Source: Deltaproteobacteria bacterium | GTDB lineage: Bacteria > Desulfobacterota > DSM-4660 > Desulfatiglandales > Desulfatiglandaceae | Assembly (NCBI GenBank): GCA_018644785.1 | Contig: JABGPV010000087.1 | Location: forward strand, 1-17,407 | DNA length: 17,407 nt | Reading direction: 5' to 3' | Part shown: positions 12,996-17,407 of the stretch, piece after piece | How the letters are laid out: every line of letters starts with the position of its first letter | Position numbering within the stretch: position 1 is the first letter of the stretch | Program-made: the position numbers and the translations under genes | Notes under the pieces: generated by a model | What the model saw: the letters and a program-made list of their open reading frames with translations, nothing else | Database searches by the model: none | Told to the model about the DNA's origin: nothing

Positions 12996-14687
12996 CTACT
13001 GAATGCTTGAATCAAACGGGTTGTTTTCGCAGCAGGTGCCGTCATCCTGGTTTCCGTATGTATCCGCAGACTGTGTAACGCTTACGTCACGTACCAGGCG
13101 CACATAATTGTAAATCCGGATGGCATCGCCCTGGGGGCCGTGGCCGGTGGGCCAGTCGGCCGGATCACCGGATTTAGGGTCGCTACGCTGGGCCCCCGCT
13201 CCATGGACATCGATCCACGAACCGTTCATATAGCCCATGGCCCGGCCAAAAGCGACATATGCGGCATTCGCGCCGGGTGCAGCGCCCATGTTGACGTGGG
13301 TGGTATTGCTCCAGTAGCAAGGGTAGTCGGTTTGTCCCGCTTCATTGGTAATAGAAGTTGCGTTAAACAACGGGTCGATGGCAGCAGAGTCGGTGCTGTC
13401 AGGGGAGCGGGTGTAATCCACAATGCTTTGCAGTTCTTTGGCGTTTGGCAGCCGCCAATCGTCGTGGCCCAGATAAATCTCGGAATTTTTCGTTATTACC
13501 CATGCCAGGGCCTCTTCCCAATTGAGGCCCGAGCCATTGTCATCCCGGGTCCACATGAGGCCGGCTGCATTGTCGGTGATGGTTCCGTCGCCGTTGTCCA
13601 CAAAGTCGTTTTGGCCGTATCCGGTGTTTCCGCGCACATAAATCGTGAAGTACCCTTTCTCTCTGGTCGGGTAACACTTGATGCGCCCATCGGCGAAGTT
13701 GACGCCGAAAAAACATTCCTGCCCGTTCATTACTGTGGCGTTGTAGACTGTGCTGGTGGTCCATTGGGAGTCAATGAGCCTGTCGCCGGCGCTTGTGTCC
13801 CCATATTCGAAATCGAAGTAGTCAGCGTCCATGAAGGGGACCAGACCGGTTGTATCGGTCCCCCCATAACCGCTGGGGTCAATGCCGGAAAACAGAATGA
13901 GTGAATAGAGCTCCTTGATGGTGGGCAATCGCCAATCGGTGTAGCCCGCAAAATCGAAAGAATCAGCACCGCCTGCCGCCTCATCCCAGGTCATCTTGGC
14001 GCCTGGATCCTGCTGCCACATGAGACCCGTGACATTGTCCGTTATGGTTCCGTCGCCATTGTCGGTATAGGCGGGAGCATTGCTCGTATGCTGGGCATCC
14101 TGCCCATAAAACGATTCACCGGAATCCGGACAGGTAATAGCACCGGAATTATTATAGCACGTGTCCTGACCGGTATCCACCACGGGAAAAGATCCGGCTT
14201 CCACCATCTCAAAAGCAATCCAGTCGTAAAACAGTGCGGCTGTGTCCAGCAGGCCGTTTACAAGCGTGTCCACGCCGAAGTAGAACGCGTACCGGCCGGC
14301 GGGAAATCCTGTGGCACGCAATACCTCCAAGGGTTCCGTCAGGTTGAACAGGGGCCCCTGATAGGCGGGCAGGAGGTTCACCCCGCTGCTTCCGCTAAAG
14401 TGCCATGTGCCGGGATACTCGTAGGAATACCAGCCCATGGGCGTTTCCGCCAGAATCCACCAGTCGGCCGGTTCGCCGGCCTGTTCACCGGCATCCAGCT
14501 GAATGGTTGCGGTAAGGGTGTCGTTGGATGTGAGGGTAATGATGTTGTCTGTGCCGTTTATTTTGATATCCGGCAGTGGATTTGCGATGGCCTGTCCATT
14601 GGACATCACCAGAAGCGGCAGCGCGAAAAACATCACGGCCAAAGCGCCCGTGAGTGAAACATGAAATCTACCGATGGGTCTTGTCAT
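12996..14687 (-). CDS. Exported protein with two DUF1566 (Lcl C-terminal) domains
   Basis: 563 residues. A signal peptide (MTRPIGRFHVSLTGALAVMFF, cleavage near AIA|NP) precedes the module shared with the downstream sulfotransferase (about 36-165). Two tandem DUF1566 domains then follow. The first contains YTDNGDGTITDNVTGLMWQQ, YTDWRLPTIKELYSL; the second contains FVDNGDGTITDNAAGLMW, HDDWRLPNAKELQSI and a late IRIYNYVRLVRD. This C-type-lectin-like fold is common in surface proteins of deltaproteobacteria and is probably a binding domain. The mature protein carries Cys pairs in the linker (TCYNNSGAITCPDSG) and near the end (CCENN), likely disulfides. A strong ribosome site, GGAGGG, lies before the ATG. 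It is the first gene of the pair with the sulfotransferase. Confidence 0.85.
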   Translation of the reverse strand: MTRPIGRFHVSLTGALAVMFFALPLLVMSNGQAIANPLPDIKINGTDNIITLTSNDTLTATIQLDAGEQAGEPADWWILAETPMGWYSYEYPGTWHFSGSSGVNLLPAYQGPLFNLTEPLEVLRATGFPAGRYAFYFGVDTLVNGLLDTAALFYDWIAFEMVEAGSFPVVDTGQDTCYNNSGAITCPDSGESFYGQDAQHTSNAPAYTDNGDGTITDNVTGLMWQQDPGAKMTWDEAAGGADSFDFAGYTDWRLPTIKELYSLILFSGIDPSGYGGTDTTGLVPFMDADYFDFEYGDTSAGDRLIDSQWTTSTVYNATVMNGQECFFGVNFADGRIKCYPTREKGYFTIYVRGNTGYGQNDFVDNGDGTITDNAAGLMWTRDDNGSGLNWEEALAWVITKNSEIYLGHDDWRLPNAKELQSIVDYTRSPDSTDSAAIDPLFNATSITNEAGQTDYPCYWSNTTHVNMGAAPGANAAYVAFGRAMGYMNGSWIDVHGAGAQRSDPKSGDPADWPTGHGPQGDAIRIYNYVRLVRDVSVTQSADTYGNQDDGTCCENNPFDSSIQ

Positions 14688-14732
14688 GATAATATCCCTC
14701 CGAGGCTGGTTACAACCCGTTATCTATTTTAG

Positions 14733-14762
14733 CAAAAAAACACTGAAAAGCCTTCTTTTTCA
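14733..14762 (-). terminator. Probable terminator after the EF-hand gene
   Basis: On the minus strand TGAAAA(A)G pairs with CTTTTCA around an AAGG loop (one bulged A), and a run of seven T follows after GTG. The stem begins within the TGA stop codon of the EF-hand gene. The AT-rich stem makes it weak, so some read-through into the DUF1566 gene is possible. Confidence 0.5.
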
Positions 14763-15200
14763 CTGGTTTTTCCGATCCCGGCGCCCCATGCCGGGAGGGC
14801 CCTGCATTGCCTCGCTTTTTTGTATGGTGCCGTCACCGTTCGTATCCAGCTTGTCGAAATGATCGGCCGGCCCTGAAAACTCGCTGCGTGAGACAACCCC
14901 GTCCCCATCCGCATCGTCTTCCTGAAATTTCCCGGGTACACGACCGCTCTGCCCTTTCGGCCGGGGGGCCTGCTGGGCTTCTTCCTGGTTGATGAACCCG
15001 TCGCCGTCTGCGTCAATCCGGGTAAAATGTTCATCCGGACCGGGGAACTCATCTTTCGATACCCTGCCGTCGCCATCCCGGTCATCATGTTCGATCATGC
15101 CCCGTGGCGGATTTCCCCGGCTTTCCTCGGCAGCAGATGCAAAACTCATTGTCATGGCGGTGAAAACCAGTACGCTCAGGATCAACCCTATCTTTCCCAT
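14760..15200 (-). CDS. Exported four-EF-hand calcium-binding protein
   Basis: 146 residues from the ATG at 15200, chosen for AGGAGATTGG just upstream and a signal peptide starting there (MGKIGLILSVLVFTAMTMSF, cleavage near ASA|AEE). Four canonical EF-hand loops with Asp at positions 1, 3 (Asn once) and 5 and Glu at 12 lie at about 40-51, 63-74, 96-107 and 119-130. Every coordinating position is filled, so calcium binding is likely. The two halves repeat with a 56-residue offset, with matching linkers EFPGPDEHF and EFSGPADHF. The C-terminus is Gly/Pro/Met and basic (GPPGMGRRDRKNQ). It is separated from the DUF1566 gene by a weak terminator. The partner or role is unknown; it may buffer or sense calcium in the periplasm. 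Confidence 0.88.
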   Translation of the reverse strand: MGKIGLILSVLVFTAMTMSFASAAEESRGNPPRGMIEHDDRDGDGRVSKDEFPGPDEHFTRIDADGDGFINQEEAQQAPRPKGQSGRVPGKFQEDDADGDGVVSRSEFSGPADHFDKLDTNGDGTIQKSEAMQGPPGMGRRDRKNQ

Positions 15201-15497
15201 AATCCAATCTCCTTTGTTTAATTTTTTTGACAACCGTTTCTTGCGACTCACTCAGAACAGCGTCACTGTTGTTTTCAATTTACCATCCAACAGTAAACTT
15301 CTTATCAGGGATTTTTCATGGATTTGTAAATGTTTTGTAAAAATGGTTCCCATTCAGGGGCTTTTCACGTTATTTTGGTTCCGCAAGTCATGAGGACCGC
15401 CACTCTTGACAATATGTGGCTGATATGAGAGAGAAGTTTCACCCAAAAACCATGTATATTGATGAATTTATTATAATTGGAAGATTTGGCTAACCCA
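15201..15497. other. Divergent intergenic region
   Basis: This lies between the minus-strand EF-hand gene and the plus-strand acyl-CoA ligase gene. TATAAT at 15472-15477 could be the -10 of the ligase gene, but no good -35 accompanies it. TTGACA at 15406-15411 lacks a matching -10. No gene or RNA is seen. Confidence 0.35.
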
Positions 15498-17042
15498 ATG
15501 AATCGGCAAACAAAGCTCCAAAAAATGCTGGATGCGGGCATTACGAATTATCCCGATAAAACCGCTATACGCTTTGATGGCCGTAAAATCAGTTATCTGC
15601 ACCTTGGACAACTCTGCCGAAAACTGGCAACCGGATTTCTAGACGACAATATTACTGCAGGAGATCGGGTCGCCCTGTTCTTACCCAATTGTCCTGAAGC
15701 TGTTATGGTTTTTCTGGCCTGTTACAGAATCGGCGCCATTGCCGTACCACTTAATTATCGCTATCTAACTGAAGAAGCACGGTATGTGATTGAACAAACC
15801 GGTGCAAAATTAATCATCTTTCACCAGACACGCAGCGAAATCGTGCATTCACTTAGGGATCTTTTCGATCCGACAGGCATGTACGTACTGAACGATCTTT
15901 CAAGCGAAACGCAATACCGCAATTCCAATTCATTGTTCGATTATCCGGAATTATCCGAAAGTATCACAGTGAAAGAAAATCACCCTGCCTTAATTCTATA
16001 TACCTCGGGCAGCACCGGAAGGCCGAAAGGTGTTGCCCATTCTCACCAGGGCGTCTATTCCGCTATGGAAATTTCCCGGCAGGCGCTTGATTTTAATGCA
16101 CAGGATATTGTTCTGGTCGGCAAACCGATCAGTCATGCCGGCGGACTGCAGACTCAGCTTATGCCTACTTTATCAGTCGGCGGCGAGGTTGTTCTGGACA
16201 TGAAACCGTCACCTGCCAAAGCCGTTTCACTCATCAAACAAAACGCAGTCACCGAATATGGAATGCTGGCCAGCGATCTGCTCGATTTCATTGAATACCT
16301 GGAGGAAAATCCAACAACACTGCCTAGTTTGAAAAACAGCATTGGTTCCGGCGACACCGTCCCAATGGAATTGCATCATAGGTTTCGCGATTTGTTGGGT
16401 TGGGAAGTGTTGGAAGGCTGTGGCATGACCGAAGTAGGCGGCTACTATTCAATGAATCCACGTTATGGAAAGCGCCGATGGGGTTCCATGGGTGTGGCTT
16501 GTCCCGAAACCAAGATTCGCATCATCAGCGATCAAGGTGAAGATGTAGGTGAAGGTGAAACAGGAGAAATTATCGTACAAACACCATCGGCCACCATTGG
16601 TTATTGGAATGATGAACATGCCACGCAACAACTGTTTCGAGATGATTGGCTATTAACAGGTGATTTGGCCCATTTTGACGAGCAAGGGTATTTGTGGTTT
16701 GTCGGTAGAAAAAAATTAATGATAGTACGCCGTGGTTCGAATATAGCCCCCGCCGAAGTGGAAAATGTCATAGATGGACATCCACAGGTACACGCATCGG
16801 TTGTGGTTGGGATACCGGATCAACACGACGGCCACGTACCCGTCGCCTGTATTGCGGTGCTGAAAGAAGCTGAAACGCTAACAGCAGAACAGGTCCATGC
16901 ATACATTTCGGCAAAATTAGCCGCATACAAAACACCGGCTTACTATCTGTTCCTACCGGAACTTCCTCGAAACAGTACCGGAAAATTTGATCGCCATCGT
17001 CTTGAGCAGATCGCCACGAAAACCTTTGTAGAGAAACATTGA
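15498..17042 (+). CDS. AMP-dependent acyl-CoA synthetase
   Basis: 514 residues from the ATG at 15498. It belongs to the ANL superfamily, which activates a carboxylic acid to its acyl-adenylate and then transfers it to CoA. The ATP-binding loop is YTSGSTGRPKG (about 169-179). The A5 motif is GCGMTE (about 306), the hinge and A8 region is LLTGDLAHFDEQGYLWFVGRKK..IVRRGSNIAPAEVE, and the late catalytic lysine is in NSTGKFDRHRL (about 495). All core motifs are intact and the length is normal for medium/long-chain or aromatic acid ligases. A TTG at 15477 is open in frame but overlaps a possible -10, so the ATG is preferred; neither has a clear ribosome site. It is visibly more AT-rich than the exported-protein block, so a separate origin is possible. 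The substrate cannot be told. Confidence 0.88.
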   Translation: MNRQTKLQKMLDAGITNYPDKTAIRFDGRKISYLHLGQLCRKLATGFLDDNITAGDRVALFLPNCPEAVMVFLACYRIGAIAVPLNYRYLTEEARYVIEQTGAKLIIFHQTRSEIVHSLRDLFDPTGMYVLNDLSSETQYRNSNSLFDYPELSESITVKENHPALILYTSGSTGRPKGVAHSHQGVYSAMEISRQALDFNAQDIVLVGKPISHAGGLQTQLMPTLSVGGEVVLDMKPSPAKAVSLIKQNAVTEYGMLASDLLDFIEYLEENPTTLPSLKNSIGSGDTVPMELHHRFRDLLGWEVLEGCGMTEVGGYYSMNPRYGKRRWGSMGVACPETKIRIISDQGEDVGEGETGEIIVQTPSATIGYWNDEHATQQLFRDDWLLTGDLAHFDEQGYLWFVGRKKLMIVRRGSNIAPAEVENVIDGHPQVHASVVVGIPDQHDGHVPVACIAVLKEAETLTAEQVHAYISAKLAAYKTPAYYLFLPELPRNSTGKFDRHRLEQIATKTFVEKH

Positions 17043-17086
17043 CGGTCACAATCCCAAAGTTTTGAAATCGTCTAAACTCTGCCCCG

Positions 17087-17407
17087 TCAGGAATCCGTAT
17101 CAATCGTAATCAGCAACCAGCCGGTTGCAGGAATTCTTGCTGCGGCTGCTTTGTGCATCGTTTGCCCTACCTTTACCTTCAGATGCCAGATCCCGGCATG
17201 GGGATCTTTTTCCGCCCCGGCCAAAGCATTTTCCCCTGCCTCGTTGAACAGACCGTTGGAAGAGGACACCGCTTTTTGATTTCCAAGAGATTTGAGCCCC
17301 GGAGATGTTCGATAATATAAAATGGCACTGCCTGCCTCGGTGTTGACCCTGCGGATCTCCTCCGTGGCTGCCGCCCTGTTGACCGCAATGGCCAGACCTT
17401 CCTTGTC
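17087..17407 (-). CDS. C-terminal end of a protein, possibly a Cache-type sensory domain
   Basis: The frame is open from the right window edge to TGA at 17087-17089, 106 codons. The sequence (AIAVNRAAATEEIRRVNTEAG, then GENALAGAEKDPHAGIWHLK and ARIPATGWLLITIDTDS) has the flavour of an extracytoplasmic Cache sensor, whose last strand typically reads like TGWVLVI. Here the protein ends right after that strand, with no membrane helix, HAMP or signalling domain. It is therefore either a truncated receptor or another kind of protein. It converges with the acyl-CoA synthetase gene, 44 bases away. Confidence 0.45.
   Translation of the reverse strand, partial: DKEGLAIAVNRAAATEEIRRVNTEAGSAILYYRTSPGLKSLGNQKAVSSSNGLFNEAGENALAGAEKDPHAGIWHLKVKVGQTMHKAAAARIPATGWLLITIDTDS

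Noticed and set aside
13140..13904. 254-codon plus-strand open frame
   Set aside because: It is antisense to the DUF1566 gene, which has a signal peptide, ribosome site and known domains; the frame has none.

Overview
The window looks like a chromosomal stretch from a Desulfobacterota (Desulfobacterales-like) Gram-negative bacterium. This is inferred from the mix of gene types (DUF1566 surface proteins, EF-hand exported protein, a Tat-signalled radical SAM enzyme, VapBC modules, a RAYT transposase) and not from any marker gene.

Layout. Positions 1-610 hold the 3' end of an alkyl-sulfatase-like gene, then a promoter / possible structured RNA / terminator unit. Positions 660-5240 form a decayed accessory zone. 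It contains a headless receiver domain, two vapBC toxin-antitoxin operons on the minus strand, a badly damaged zwf (glucose-6-phosphate dehydrogenase) relic, a frameshifted response-regulator start, and a relic of an unidentified gene. Two identical 66-bp repeats bracket vapBC-1 and the zwf relic. An intact Ntn-hydrolase gene of the C45/C69 type (3947-4999) sits inside this zone. An enoyl-CoA hydratase/isomerase-family gene (5249-6037, minus) and a PflA-like radical SAM protein with a twin-arginine signal (6418-7461) follow. A RAYT/IS200-like element (7745-8783) with perfect 22-bp inverted ends lies beside the 3' remnant of a PhoR-like histidine kinase.

From 9163 to 15200 there is a minus-strand block of five genes for exported proteins: a pentapeptide-repeat lipoprotein, a small secreted protein, an aryl-sulfate sulfotransferase-like protein, a DUF1566 protein and a four-EF-hand protein. 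The sulfotransferase and DUF1566 proteins share an almost identical N-terminal module and look like a two-gene operon. The block reads as an envelope or cell-surface module. Positions 15498-17042 (plus) encode an acyl-CoA synthetase, and the window ends inside a minus-strand gene with a possible Cache-type sensory end.

The most noteworthy items are the shared N-terminal module on two unrelated exported enzyme/surface domains, the Tat signal on a radical SAM protein, the RAYT with a DnaA-C-like tail and matching REP-like repeats elsewhere in the window, and the promoter-to-terminator unit at 380-612. No CRISPR array, tRNA or rRNA was seen.
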